Of a stretch of 64,000 nt of DNA, positions 1 to 8,546 are shown piece by piece. Within the stretch, counting starts at the first letter, position 1, and every line of letters starts with the position of its first letter. The stretch comes from Paenibacillus protaetiae. Lineage in GTDB: Bacteria; Bacillota; Bacilli; Paenibacillales; Paenibacillaceae. The translations under genes and the position numbers were made by a program. A model generated the notes under the pieces. The model saw nothing but the letters and a program-made list of their open reading frames with translations, did no database searches and was not told where the DNA came from. The stretch covers positions 3,613,501-3,677,500 of the forward strand of contig NZ_CP035492.1 in assembly GCF_004135365.1 (NCBI RefSeq), in the 5' to 3' direction.

Positions 1-297
1 ATTCTTAACAAAGCCGATGTGGAGGATGATCCTTCTCCTGTATCGCCGAATGTGCCGCTTAATATCGTGATCGGTTTTGTTGTTTCGCTTATGCTCGCTG
101 TGGGTATCAGCTTTCTGCTCGAGTATATGGACGACACGATTAAGACGGAAGCGGATGTGCAGCGTTACCTTGGCCAGCCGACGCTTGCACTTATAGCTAA
201 AGTGAATCCAAACGAACTCAGCAGCAAAAATGCGGGCTTGTCCAAAAACAAAAACCAACAAGCAGGGGAGTGGAATAGTGTCACGATCGGTAAATAA
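1..297 (+). CDS. Wzz/CapA-type polysaccharide co-polymerase, C-terminal end (5' truncated)
   Basis: The reading frame is open from the left edge, so only about the last 98 residues are present. They contain a proline-rich stretch followed by a membrane helix (NIVIGFVVSLMLAVGISFLL) ending in EYMDDTIKTEADV. This is the classic end of the second transmembrane segment of Wzz/CapA chain-length regulators. In Firmicutes this protein is the membrane activator of the BY-kinase encoded next to it. The next gene starts inside its last 20 bases, which indicates translational coupling. The family assignment is firm from the C-terminal signature plus the neighbour. The periplasmic domain cannot be judged. 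Confidence 0.85.
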   Translation: MLNKADVEDDPSPVSPNVPLNIVIGFVVSLMLAVGISFLLEYMDDTIKTEADVQRYLGQPTLALIAKVNPNELSSKNAGLSKNKNQQAGEWNSVTIGK

Positions 298-967
298 ACG
301 GCAGCTGATTACGGTAACCAACTCGCGGTCGCCCGTATCGGAAACCTACCGTGTTTTGCGTACAAACGTTAATTTTGCGGCGATCGACCAGAAGCTGCAG
401 GTCATTATGGTTACTTCCGCCGGCCCTGGGGAAGGCAAATCCACTACCATTGCCAATCTGGCTGTCACCTACAGTCAGTCGGAGAAAAAAGTGCTCCTTA
501 TCGACGGCGACATGAGGAAGCCAACGGCGCACCATACGTTTCAAGTATCCAACCAGGTCGGGTTGTCCTCATTAATAAGCGGACAATGTGAGATCGAGCA
601 GGCCATTCAGCCATCGGGTATCCCGAATTTGGATGTCATCACATCCGGGCCGATTCCGCCTAACCCGTCCGAGATGATGGCTTCTTACAAAATGGCCAGT
701 GTACTGGATCATTTGCGGACGGTCTATGACATGATTTTGATTGACACGCCGCCGCTGCTTGCCGTAACAGATGCGCAGGTCGCCGCAGCAAAATGCGACG
801 GTGTCATTCTCGTTGTGGATCAAGGCAAGGTGAAACGTGATATTGCGGCTAAAGCCGTCAAAAATCTGGAGCATGTGAATGCACGCATATTGGGCGTCGT
901 TCTGAATAATGTCAAACGGAAAGCAAGCGAACAAGCCTACTACTATTATTACGGACACGAGGGTTAA
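278..967 (+). CDS. CpsD/CapB-family bacterial tyrosine kinase (EpsB-like)
   Basis: Cytoplasmic BY-kinase that autophosphorylates a C-terminal tyrosine cluster and controls exopolysaccharide assembly together with the Wzz protein. Visible motifs are Walker A GPGEGKST (residues about 49-56), Walker A' LLIDGDMRKPT, Walker B ILIDTPP, and a C-terminal run of five tyrosines in YYYYYGHEG. I chose the GTG at 278 because AGGGGAG lies 7 bases upstream. An in-frame ATG at 230 would overlap the previous gene by 68 bases and has no ribosome binding site. Length of 229 aa is normal for the split Firmicute form, where kinase and activator are separate proteins. It is the second visible gene of the exopolysaccharide operon. 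Confidence 0.93.
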   Translation: MSRSVNKRQLITVTNSRSPVSETYRVLRTNVNFAAIDQKLQVIMVTSAGPGEGKSTTIANLAVTYSQSEKKVLLIDGDMRKPTAHHTFQVSNQVGLSSLISGQCEIEQAIQPSGIPNLDVITSGPIPPNPSEMMASYKMASVLDHLRTVYDMILIDTPPLLAVTDAQVAAAKCDGVILVVDQGKVKRDIAAKAVKNLEHVNARILGVVLNNVKRKASEQAYYYYYGHEG

Positions 968-972
968 CGATC

Positions 973-1643
973 ATGCCGATGGTAAAACGGAAAAGAAAGC
1001 GCCGCAGAGGCTGGTTGACGATTACGATTTGGGCTGCCTCCGTCATTATTGTGCTTGGAACAGGCGGGCTTTTTGCAGCTAACTATGCGATTGACCGCTT
1101 TATTTCATCGTTTGCGGATCAGCTCACCGTAGATGTGAACCACTTGGATGACAACGGCAATCTGACGGCTGATGCAAGCGGAACGGCAGGGGGCGCCGGG
1201 CAGCAGCAGAGTGGACAACAGGACACAGAGGCTGATGCGAAGGATGGTTCTGCTGCAGCAGCTAACGGAGAGAACCCATCCAAGGGATCGGACCAGGAGG
1301 GGGCAAAATCCGGTTCGAAATCGGTGGGCTCTGGCAGCAGCAGCTCAGGCAAGCCGGGGGACCTTACCGTAGAGGATGCCAAGCATATCCAAGAGGAAGT
1401 CACCACCAGCGACAAAGCGAAAGTAACCAAACTTGTATTGAAGCGGCTAAGCATGTCGGACATTAACAAACTGAAAGATTTGGCCGCGGGGGATTAACAA
1501 CCGAAGAGAAAAAAACCGCCAAAGGTATCATTTTGCAGAAATTTACACCGGAGGAATATAACGAACTGTCTCAAATCGCGAAAAAATACGGCGCCAGCCA
1601 GGGCCGCAGCTACGAAGATGCAATGAAGGAAGTCAAATCGTAA
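973..1643 (+). pseudogene. Small membrane-anchored EPS-operon protein, frameshifted near 1488-1492
   Basis: The ATG at 973 follows GAGGG. The protein has a basic N-terminus (KRKRKRRRG), one membrane helix (about residues 15-38), a low-complexity Gly/Ser/Gln/Asp-rich linker, and then a helical C-terminus. The frame stops at 1495-1497 after LKDLAAGD. The next frame continues without a stop to 1643 as a coherent tail (GLTTEEKKTAKG, then FTPEEYNELSQIAKKYG). Adding one G to the G5 run at 1488-1492 restores a single protein of about 223 aa ending in DAMKEVKS. I do not recognise a function. Position suggests a role in EPS export or regulation. The break may be a true mutation or a homopolymer error. 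Confidence 0.7.
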
Positions 1644-1685
1644 CCATTCATTTTTTTAAGTGAAAAGTTGGGCTTTACAACTAAT

Positions 1686-1822
1686 AGGTAATGTCTGCTG
1701 CACCTATATCACCGCAGGCACTCGATCGCGCTGTGGGCTATCCCCAAGCGGAGCAGCCTTAGGCATCCTTGCCGGTGGCGCGATGTGAGGACGGGTTCGA
1801 TGCCCGGATTTACTGCTGCTAT
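1686..1822 (+). ncRNA. EAR (eps-associated RNA / epsC leader) processive antitermination element
   Basis: The stretch folds into several nested helices. A 7-bp helix pairs ATCGCGC (1725-1731) with GCGCGAT (1778-1784) and encloses two hairpins: GGCT/AGCC, and GGCA-TCCT-TGCC. A further hairpin with a TTCGATG loop follows (about 1793-1806). In B. subtilis the EAR element lies in the eps operon between epsB (the BY-kinase) and epsC (the nucleotide-sugar dehydratase) and allows RNA polymerase to read through distal terminators. This element sits between the same two gene types and precedes a roughly 12-kb operon. The call rests on synteny, a multibranched fold and general resemblance. Exact ends are approximate. 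Confidence 0.8.
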
Positions 1823-1831
1823 AAATGCAGC

Positions 1832-1869
1832 AGCTGATCCGTTGCTGCGACAGGAGCGGCTCAGCTTTT
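1832..1869 (+). terminator. Terminator-like hairpin between EAR and the epsC homologue
   Basis: AGCTGA (1832-1837) pairs with TCAGCT (1861-1866) and encloses a shorter CCGTT/AGCGG helix. TTTT follows at 1866-1869, then an AT-rich stretch. A shorter perfect hairpin (CTGCTGC/GCAGCAG) overlaps its 5' side at about 1814-1834, so two mutually exclusive folds are possible. A terminator directly downstream of EAR would be a natural target for its antitermination activity. The short T-tract makes this a candidate only. Confidence 0.45.
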
Positions 1870-1926
1870 GCATTTATATAAACAATAAAAGGCCAAAATA
1901 TATAACTGATGGAGGGGAAAACGTTG

Positions 1927-3759
1927 ATGTACCGCAGGAGGGCGCAGTCGTTATTTATTACGGATATTTTAATCATTTGGTTCAGCATCGTTAGCTCGTA
2001 TTTTTTTAGATTTCATGCTGGCATTCCTTCTGATTACAAAGTCCAGATGTTTGTTTATGCTGTTGCCATGACCGTATTATGCACATGTACATTTGTTTAT
2101 TATCGCATGTACCGGCGCATGTGGGAGTACGCCAGTATTGGAGAAATTGTAACATTGCTGAAAGCGGTTGTAGCAGGAAGCGTATTGGCTTTTGGAGCAG
2201 CATGGATGATAGATGCTGGACGCTATGTGCCGCTCTCTATTGCTGCTCGTACGATTGAGACTATGCTTTTGCTGATGGGGGGAGTCCGATTCGCTTGGCG
2301 CCTTATCCGTATTCGTCTGGTAGATAAACGGAGCACTAAAAACAATGTACTTATTATCGGGGCAGGCGATTGCGGAGCGCTTATTGCCAAAGAGATGATG
2401 ACGCCAAGTTTTTCGGGCAACCGGATTGTTGGTTTCATTGATGACGACGAGTACAAGCAAGGTATGCGAGTTGTAGGGCTTCCGGTATTCGGAACGCGCT
2501 CATCCATTGCGGAAATAGTTAAAGCCAAAGATATTCACGACATTATTATCGCCATGCCTTCGGCTCCAAAAGCTGAAATATCCGCCATCATTAACATTTG
2601 CAAACTGACGAATGCCAAAATCAAAATGATTCCGGCTATTCATGACTTTATTAAAGGACGCTTATCGGTAAAAGCACTTCGCGATGTTAATGTGGAAGAT
2701 CTGCTTGGCCGCGATCCCGTTATGACTGACTTGGTAGGAATTGCAGAATATGTGACAGATAAAATAGTTTTAGTAACGGGAGCGGGCGGTTCTATAGGCT
2801 CGGAGCTGTGCCGTCAGATTTCATCATTTCAGCCTCGTAAATTATGCTTGCTTGGTCATGGGGAGAACAGCATCTATACCATTGAAATGGAACTTCGCAA
2901 AAAGTTTCCCGAGCTTGTGCTCGAAACCATCATTGCAGATATTCAGGACCGGAGTCGATTGGACCATATGTTCCGTGTTTTCAAGCCGGAAGTTGTATTT
3001 CATGCGGCAGCGCATAAACATGTCCCGCTTATGGAGCGAAACCCGGCGGAAGCGATTAAAAACAACGTCTTTGGAACCAAAAATGTAGCGGATTGCGCAG
3101 ATAAATACGGAGCAGAACGATTCGTTATGATCTCATCAGATAAAGCGGTTAATCCGACCAGCGTGATGGGTGCAACAAAGCGGGTGGCAGAGATGTATAT
3201 CCAAAGCTTGAATTTTGTAAGCAAAACGAAGTTTGTTGCGGTTCGGTTTGGCAATGTGCTGGGCAGCAGAGGCAGCGTAGTTCCTCGCTTCCAAGAGCAA
3301 ATCATGAACGGCGGGCCGGTAACCGTCACGCACCCGGATATGATTCGTTATTTTATGACCATTCCGGAAGCCGTACAGCTTGTAATCCAGGCAGGTTCTT
3401 TTGCAAACGGCGGTGAGATCTTTATTCTCGATATGGGTAAACCGGTTAAAATTTTGACTTTGGCGGAAGATTTAATCCGATTGTCCGGTTATGAGCCGTA
3501 TGCCGATATTCCTATCGAATTTACAGGTATTCGAGAAGGGGAGAAGCTGTTTGAGGAGTTGCTTACGAACGAAGAAAACATTACAGCTACCCAGCATAAC
3601 CGGATTTTTATCGGAAAGCCAATCAGCATTGATCGGTCGGAGCTTGATCTCGAATTGAAACGTCTGGAAAAAGTAATTGGCGAAACGCCAATGCTCGTAA
3701 AAGAAGTGATTCAGAAGGTGGTTCCATTTCATAAACAGCAAATATCCAAAACAGGCTAA
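1927..3759 (+). CDS. EpsC/CapD/WbpM-like membrane nucleoside-diphosphate-sugar 4,6-dehydratase
   Basis: About 610 aa. Four hydrophobic segments (residues about 10-130) precede two Rossmann domains. The first has [12 protein letters not shown] and the second [14 protein letters not shown]. The second also carries [17 protein letters not shown], the variant catalytic region (Met instead of Tyr before xxxK) typical of the PglF/WbpM/CapD dehydratases. These convert UDP-GlcNAc to the 4-keto-6-deoxy sugar that feeds bacillosamine, QuiNAc or FucNAc synthesis. Start: GGAGGGG (1911-1917) precedes an ATG at 1927. A TTG at 1924 is possible, while the ATG at 1909 overlaps the ribosome binding site. It is the first gene after the EAR element, equivalent in position to epsC. 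The actual sugar product is unknown. Confidence 0.92.
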   Translation: MYRRRAQSLFITDILIIWFSIVSSYFFRFHAGIPSDYKVQMFVYAVAMTVLCTCTFVYYRMYRRMWEYASIGEIVTLLKAVVAGSVLAFGAAWMIDAGRYVPLSIAARTIETMLLLMGGVRFAWRLIRIRLVDKRSTKNNVLIIGAGDCGALIAKEMMTPSFSGNRIVGFIDDDEYKQGMRVVGLPVFGTRSSIAEIVKAKDIHDIIIAMPSAPKAEISAIINICKLTNAKIKMIPAIHDFIKGRLSVKALRDVNVEDLLGRDPVMTDLVGIAEYVTDKIVLVTGAGGSIGSELCRQISSFQPRKLCLLGHGENSIYTIEMELRKKFPELVLETIIADIQDRSRLDHMFRVFKPEVVFHAAAHKHVPLMERNPAEAIKNNVFGTKNVADCADKYGAERFVMISSDKAVNPTSVMGATKRVAEMYIQSLNFVSKTKFVAVRFGNVLGSRGSVVPRFQEQIMNGGPVTVTHPDMIRYFMTIPEAVQLVIQAGSFANGGEIFILDMGKPVKILTLAEDLIRLSGYEPYADIPIEFTGIREGEKLFEELLTNEENITATQHNRIFIGKPISIDRSELDLELKRLEKVIGETPMLVKEVIQKVVPFHKQQISKTG

Positions 3760-3772
3760 AGGAGAGACAGCG

Positions 3773-4657
3773 ATGAAAGTTCGTAAAGCGATTATTCCGG
3801 CTGCCGGCCTTGGAACACGTTTCCTGCCAGCTACGAAAGCGATGCCTAAAGAAATGCTGCCAATTGTTGATAAGCCTACGATTCAATACATCGTAGAAGA
3901 AGCGGTTGAATCCGGGATCGAGGATATTATTATCGTGACAGGCAAGGGGAAACGAGCGATAGAGGATCATTTCGATAACTCTTTTGAGCTGGAGCAGAAT
4001 CTGCTTGAGAAAGGAAAACTTGATCTTCTGAACGAGGTTCAGAAGCCGTCCAAGATGGTGGATATCCACTATATACGCCAAAAAGAAGCGCGTGGCCTTG
4101 GACATGCTGTCTGGTGCGCCCGCAAGTTTATTGGCAACGAACCGTTCGCCGTTTTGCTTGGCGATGACATTGTAAGAGGCGAAAAGCCTTGTCTGCGGCA
4201 AATGATTGAACAATACGAGCGTTATCAATCCTCGATTATCGGTGTTCAGCCAGTTCCTGAACAGGAAGTATCCCGTTACGGCATTGTAGACGGACGAGAA
4301 ATTCATGACCGCCTTTATTCGGTCAATCATTTGGTCGAAAAACCTAAGCAAAGTGAAGCGCCGTCCCATATTGCTATCATGGGCCGATACATTCTAAGCC
4401 CCCGGATATTCGATATCCTGGATAACCAGCAGCCAGGCGCCGGCGGAGAAATTCAGTTAACCGATGCGATAGCTCAACTGAACCAGTCCGAAGCCGTATA
4501 CGCCTATAATTTCGCAGGTACTCGCTATGATGTAGGAGAAAAGCTGGGCTTTATTCAGACACAGCTTGAATTTGCGCTTCAGCGCGAGGAACTGCGGGAA
4601 GATTTGTTAAGGTATATGGAAGGGCTGCTGGCGAACCGATTACTCAACAATAAATAG
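3773..4657 (+). CDS. galU: UTP-glucose-1-phosphate uridylyltransferase
   Basis: Makes UDP-glucose from UTP and glucose-1-phosphate. The N-terminus [19 protein letters not shown] is the nucleotide-binding signature, followed by [20 protein letters not shown] and a later LVEKPK lysine motif. At 294 aa the protein is full length. It begins 13 bases after the dehydratase gene behind GGAGAG. The UDP-glucose is used by the UDP-glucose dehydrogenase at 12129 in the same locus. Because UDP-glucose is also needed elsewhere in the cell, this may be one of several galU/gtaB paralogues. Confidence 0.95.
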   Translation: MKVRKAIIPAAGLGTRFLPATKAMPKEMLPIVDKPTIQYIVEEAVESGIEDIIIVTGKGKRAIEDHFDNSFELEQNLLEKGKLDLLNEVQKPSKMVDIHYIRQKEARGLGHAVWCARKFIGNEPFAVLLGDDIVRGEKPCLRQMIEQYERYQSSIIGVQPVPEQEVSRYGIVDGREIHDRLYSVNHLVEKPKQSEAPSHIAIMGRYILSPRIFDILDNQQPGAGGEIQLTDAIAQLNQSEAVYAYNFAGTRYDVGEKLGFIQTQLEFALQREELREDLLRYMEGLLANRLLNNK

Positions 4658-4678
4658 AGGGACTCAGGAGTTAATGTG

Positions 4679-5272
4679 ATGAATTATTTGATGTTCAAGC
4701 GGTTATCCGATTTCATATTGTCTTTCATTGGGCTGGTGATACTATCGCCAGTTTTTTTATTACTCGTAGTACTCATCAAGCTGGATTCTAAAGGTCCAGT
4801 TCTATTCAGGCAAAAAAGGATCGGAAAAGACAAACGGGAGTTCCATATTTTAAAATTCCGAACGATGAGGACGGATACGCCCAAAGACACTCCAACTCAT
4901 CTGCTGTCTAGCCCGGATGTTTACATCACGAAGGTAGGAAAAGTTTTGAGAAAGACTTCGCTTGATGAGCTGCCGCAGCTTTGGAATATATTTGTCGGGC
5001 AAATGTCCATTATCGGTCCGCGTCCAGCGCTGTGGAATCAATATGACCTTATTGCTGAACGTGATAAATACAGGGCCAATGACATCCTGCCTGGTCTCAC
5101 AGGCTGGGCACAAATCAATGGTCGTGATGAGCTTCCAATTGATATTAAAGCAAAGCTTGATGGTGAATATGTTGAGAAGCTTGGCATTGTAATGGATGCA
5201 AGGTGCTTTTTTAAGACGATTGGTAGTGTTCTGAAGAGTGACGGGGTTGTTGAGGGTGGCAATAAGCAGTAA
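4679..5272 (+). CDS. Initiating undecaprenyl-phosphate sugar-1-phosphate transferase (PglC/EpsL type)
   Basis: Starts repeat-unit assembly by moving a sugar phosphate onto undecaprenyl phosphate at the inner membrane. The 197-aa protein has one N-terminal hydrophobic re-entrant helix (residues about 8-32), then FRQKRIGKDKREFHILKFRT and RKTSLDELPQLWNI. SIIGPRP and LPGLTGWAQINGRD follow. All are hallmarks of the bacterial sugar transferase domain. It lacks the polytopic N-terminal half of WbaP, so it belongs to the small monotopic class. The ATG at 4679 is preferred over the GTG at 4676 because CAGGAG lies 8 bases upstream. It marks the boundary between the conserved GC-rich part of the locus and the AT-rich cassette. 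Confidence 0.92.
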   Translation: MNYLMFKRLSDFILSFIGLVILSPVFLLLVVLIKLDSKGPVLFRQKRIGKDKREFHILKFRTMRTDTPKDTPTHLLSSPDVYITKVGKVLRKTSLDELPQLWNIFVGQMSIIGPRPALWNQYDLIAERDKYRANDILPGLTGWAQINGRDELPIDIKAKLDGEYVEKLGIVMDARCFFKTIGSVLKSDGVVEGGNKQ

Positions 5273-5289
5273 AAAGGAGTTTGCAAATC

Positions 5290-6159
5290 ATGGCTGATCA
5301 GATAAAGAAAAAGAAAATCCTTATTACAGCACAGAATAGTTATATAGGTAATTCCTTTGCTGATTGGGTGAAGAATGACGATAACTATTCGATTCATTTT
5401 ATAACTTGCCGCAATGATGAATGGAAGAACGCTGCATTTGCAGAGTTTGACGTTATCCTGCATGTGGCAGGGATTGCCCACATAAAAGAAACAAAACACA
5501 ACTCGGCGCTCTATTATAAGATCAACCGGGATATAACGGTAGAGTTGGCCAACAAGGCTAAAGCCGAGGGCGTTAAGCAGTTTGTTTTCCTCAGCTCGAT
5601 GAGTGTATATGGAATTGATTCAGGAGTGATTGACAGAGATACGCCGGTTAATCCCAAAAGTAGCTATGGTAAATCTAAGTTACAAGCAGAGAGTTTTATA
5701 AAGAAGATTGAATCCAAAAACTTCAAAACTGCTATTCTGAGACCGCCAATGGTATATGGAATAAATTGCAAAGGTAATTATTCGAGACTAGCTAATTTGG
5801 CCCAAAATATACCTCTTTTTCCCTGTATCAAAAATAAAAGAAGTATGATTTATATCGATCATTTATCGGAATTTATTAAGCAAATAATTCAAAGTGAAGG
5901 TTCAGGAGTTTTCTATCCACAGAATTCAGAGTACGTATGTACATCGGAGCTTGCTGCATTAGTTTGTAAGTTTAAAAATAAAAAGTTATTTCAAACTAGA
6001 ATTTTCAATCCGTTGATACTCATATTAACCAAAAAAATAAATGCAATAAATAAATTATTTGGGAATTTAATGTATAGTACTTCGCTTTCTAACATTGGTT
6101 TTAAATACAATTTATTTACATTTGAAGAAACCGTTGAACAAATAGAAAGGAAAAAATGA
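5290..6159 (+). CDS. NAD-dependent epimerase/dehydratase (short-chain SDR family)
   Basis: A 289-aa extended SDR protein that probably acts on a nucleotide sugar. It has an N-terminal strand KILITAQNSYIGNSFADWV where a degenerate glycine motif replaces GxxGxxG, a FLSSMSVYG strand, and the catalytic YGKSK. AILRPPMVYG follows. The start is the ATG at 5290 with AAGGAG 10 bases upstream; the TTG at 5281 is too close to the ribosome binding site. Its last bases overlap the next gene in an ATGA. Base composition drops sharply in AT-rich direction within this gene. Likely UDP-GlcNAc or UDP-glucose 4-epimerase-like, but the substrate cannot be read from sequence, and the degenerate glycine motif is notable. 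Confidence 0.8.
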   Translation: MADQIKKKKILITAQNSYIGNSFADWVKNDDNYSIHFITCRNDEWKNAAFAEFDVILHVAGIAHIKETKHNSALYYKINRDITVELANKAKAEGVKQFVFLSSMSVYGIDSGVIDRDTPVNPKSSYGKSKLQAESFIKKIESKNFKTAILRPPMVYGINCKGNYSRLANLAQNIPLFPCIKNKRSMIYIDHLSEFIKQIIQSEGSGVFYPQNSEYVCTSELAALVCKFKNKKLFQTRIFNPLILILTKKINAINKLFGNLMYSTSLSNIGFKYNLFTFEETVEQIERKK

Positions 6160-6926
6160 AATTTATGATTAATTATGAAGACGGAATAGAAGAATTGGTC
6201 TCTATTATTATGCCAACGTACAATTGTAGTAAATATATTCGAGATACGATTCAGTCTGTACTCAATCAAACCTACAGTAACTGGGAACTTATTATAGTGG
6301 ATGATTGTTCTACAGACGATACTAGTATAATAGTTAAGGATTATCAAAAAAATGATAGCCGAATTTTATATCACAAAATGCAAAAAAACTCCGGGGCTGC
6401 TGTGGCAAGAAATAAAGCAATTGACCTTGCTAAAGGAAGTTACATAGCTTTCTTAGACAGCGATGACTTATGGTTTCCGGATAAACTCGATAAACAAATA
6501 TATTTTATGAAGAGTAACGGTTATTCATTTACTTGTACGAGTTACACAAAAATAAATGAACGAGGAGAGCCTTTAAATAAAATTATTAAAGCACCAATTA
6601 GAAGCAACTTCCAAGGTATTCTTAAACAAAATCCAGGAAATCTTACAGTTATATATAGTGCCAAAGAACTTGGAAAAACGCTAATCCCGGACATAAGAAA
6701 AAGAAATGATTATGTCATGTGGTTACAAGTGGTGAAAAAAGCGGGTTATATATATGGATTAGAGACTCCACTTGCAAGCCATAGAATAAGGCCGGGGGCA
6801 TTGTCTATAAATAAATACAAATTGGTAAAGTACCATTGGATAGTATATAGAAGAGTTGAATCTTTATCATTAATTAGATCTATTTACTTAATAGTATACT
6901 GGATTCTGAAATCGGTAAAAAAGTGA
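6156..6926 (+). CDS. Glycosyltransferase family 2
   Basis: A 256-aa inverting GT-A transferase expected to add a sugar to the lipid-linked repeat unit at the cytoplasmic face. The N-terminus reads VSIIMPTYNCSKYIRDTIQSV, then WELIIVDDCSTDDT, and the metal-binding FLDSDDLW (about residues 98-105). A C-terminal hydrophobic stretch (SLIRSIYLIVYWILK) may contact the membrane. It is coupled to the preceding epimerase by a 4-base ATGA overlap. The gene is AT-rich like the rest of the cassette. Donor and acceptor sugars are unknown. Confidence 0.9.
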   Translation: MKFMINYEDGIEELVSIIMPTYNCSKYIRDTIQSVLNQTYSNWELIIVDDCSTDDTSIIVKDYQKNDSRILYHKMQKNSGAAVARNKAIDLAKGSYIAFLDSDDLWFPDKLDKQIYFMKSNGYSFTCTSYTKINERGEPLNKIIKAPIRSNFQGILKQNPGNLTVIYSAKELGKTLIPDIRKRNDYVMWLQVVKKAGYIYGLETPLASHRIRPGALSINKYKLVKYHWIVYRRVESLSLIRSIYLIVYWILKSVKK

Positions 6927-6993
6927 AATGATATGAACTGATATACATGAAATGTTTTAATTAAATCATCAATGTAAAGAAGGGTGGAACCAA

Positions 6994-8073
6994 TTGAATA
7001 TTTTATACATATCCAATTTAATGGGAAATAAGTGGACCGGTCCGCATAAAAGTGTTCCTAATCAAATAAAAGCACAGGAAAAATATGATAATGTAATGTG
7101 GTTTAATCTTCAACAATTACCACTTAGTACTTGGAATGTTGATGTGAACTTCACAAATGTTACAGAGATTAAAAAAATAAACATTAAGTACCTACCATCA
7201 CCGTTTAATAGTCCTGATTTAGTAATTTTTCAAGGGGTATATTATATCTCGTATTGTAAAATTGCTGCTGATTTAAAAAGAAAAAATATCCCGTATATAG
7301 TCATTCCAAGAAGCTCTCTTACAATCGCTGCACAAAGATCAAAAAAAATCAAAAAAAGAATTGGTAATTTAATTTTGTTCAAAAACTTCATAAAAAATGC
7401 TGCGGCTATTCAATTTTTGACGCTTGATGAAATGAATAACTCTGTGGTATGGAATAAAAACTCTTTTGTTATTCCTAACGGGATTGATAATAAAGAAAAT
7501 GTAAAAGTATGGTCTGGAAATGATGGATTAAGAGGTGTTTTTATTGGTCGTTTGGATATTTATCAGAAAGGCTTAGATTTATTTTTAGATGCGTGTAATT
7601 TATTACAGGATAAAATGAGAGAAGCTCAAATTACTATTGATATTTATGGCCCTGATCGTTCTGGGTCGAAAAAAATAATTGAAGAATTAATAGAAAAAAG
7701 CAACATATCGGACTTGATTAATCTTAAAGACCCTATTTTTGATCAAAATAAAGAAACAGTGCTTTTAAATAGTGATTTTTTCATTTTAACATCACGTTTT
7801 GAAGGTCACTCCATGGGATTAATTGAAGCACTATCATATGGAATTCCGTGTCTTGTAACTCGTGGATCTAATATGGGAGATGAAATTTTGAAATGGAATG
7901 CTGGTTGGTCAAGTGAAACATCATTGGAAGGAATTATTGGAAGTATGATGGAGTTAATTGATCAAAAAGATACTCTCTCTGAACGTGGAAATAATGCGAT
8001 AAAATTATCATTTAACTATGATTGGAAATCATTAGCTTATGAATCAAGAAAAGTATACAGGAAATATATATAG
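6994..8073 (+). CDS. Glycosyltransferase family 4 (GT-B fold)
   Basis: A 359-aa retaining glycosyltransferase. The C-terminal half shows GVFIGRLDIYQKGLDLFLDAC, then the family-4 E-x7-E nucleotide-sugar motif in SRFEGHSMGLIEALSYGIPC. The N-terminal acceptor domain begins ILYISNLMGNKWTGPHKSV. The start codon is TTG at 6994 with AGGGTGG upstream. A 67-base gap separates it from the GT2 gene. It probably adds another residue of the repeat unit. AT-rich codon use matches its neighbours. It is complete, and its specificity is unknown. Confidence 0.88.
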   Translation: MNILYISNLMGNKWTGPHKSVPNQIKAQEKYDNVMWFNLQQLPLSTWNVDVNFTNVTEIKKINIKYLPSPFNSPDLVIFQGVYYISYCKIAADLKRKNIPYIVIPRSSLTIAAQRSKKIKKRIGNLILFKNFIKNAAAIQFLTLDEMNNSVVWNKNSFVIPNGIDNKENVKVWSGNDGLRGVFIGRLDIYQKGLDLFLDACNLLQDKMREAQITIDIYGPDRSGSKKIIEELIEKSNISDLINLKDPIFDQNKETVLLNSDFFILTSRFEGHSMGLIEALSYGIPCLVTRGSNMGDEILKWNAGWSSETSLEGIIGSMMELIDQKDTLSERGNNAIKLSFNYDWKSLAYESRKVYRKYI

Positions 8074-8091
8074 TTAGATGAGAATACATAG

Positions 8092-8425
8092 CTAGCAGCA
8101 ACTTTTATAATACCATATGGTCCTATTTTTTGTATTGAGAAACTAAAATTAAATGAAGAAGTTTTACTAAGATGTGTTGCTTGTATGGCTTCAGTATTTT
8201 TCCATCCTTTAGAGTCGGTAGCTTTTGGTATTAGATTAGGCAGTCAACCAGTTAAAGATATTGTGTTTTTATTTATCATGGCCGCTTTCTTTGCTACTCC
8301 GGCTTTTTGTGTTCCTATCAGAGTTCCTTATTGCAAAGAAATATTCACCTAATATCCCGATCTTTTTCTTAACAATCTCTATGTTAATAACTTATACTTT
8401 GCATTTACATAAATTCGGTAAATAA
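8092..8425 (+). pseudogene. Remnant of a hydrophobic membrane-protein gene
   Basis: The 473 bases between the GT4 gene and the polymerase gene contain no intact gene. A frame open from 8092 to 8352 encodes 86 residues with hydrophobic stretches (for example DIVFLFIMAAFFATPAFCV) but has no start codon near its beginning. The adjacent frame continues to 8425 with another membrane-like stretch (IPIFFLTISMLITYTLH). This looks like a truncated and frameshifted polytopic membrane protein, perhaps an acyltransferase or polymerase from an earlier version of the cassette. I could not recognise the family. The rest of the gap (8426-8546) shows nothing distinct apart from the ribosome binding site of the next gene. 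Confidence 0.4.
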
Positions 8426-8546
8426 CTTGTAGGCCAAAACCAATAACTAAAATTCTGAACATAGTAACTACTCCGTAGTTTGGACTAAAAGCTTATTGAG
8501 CAGCTCTAGTCTTTTGCAAATATATCAAGCTCAAAGGGAGTATGAA

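Noticed and set aside
1790..1812. tRNA T-arm-like GGGTTCGATGCCC hairpin
   Set aside because: No acceptor, D or anticodon arm can be formed around it. It fits better as a hairpin of the EAR element.
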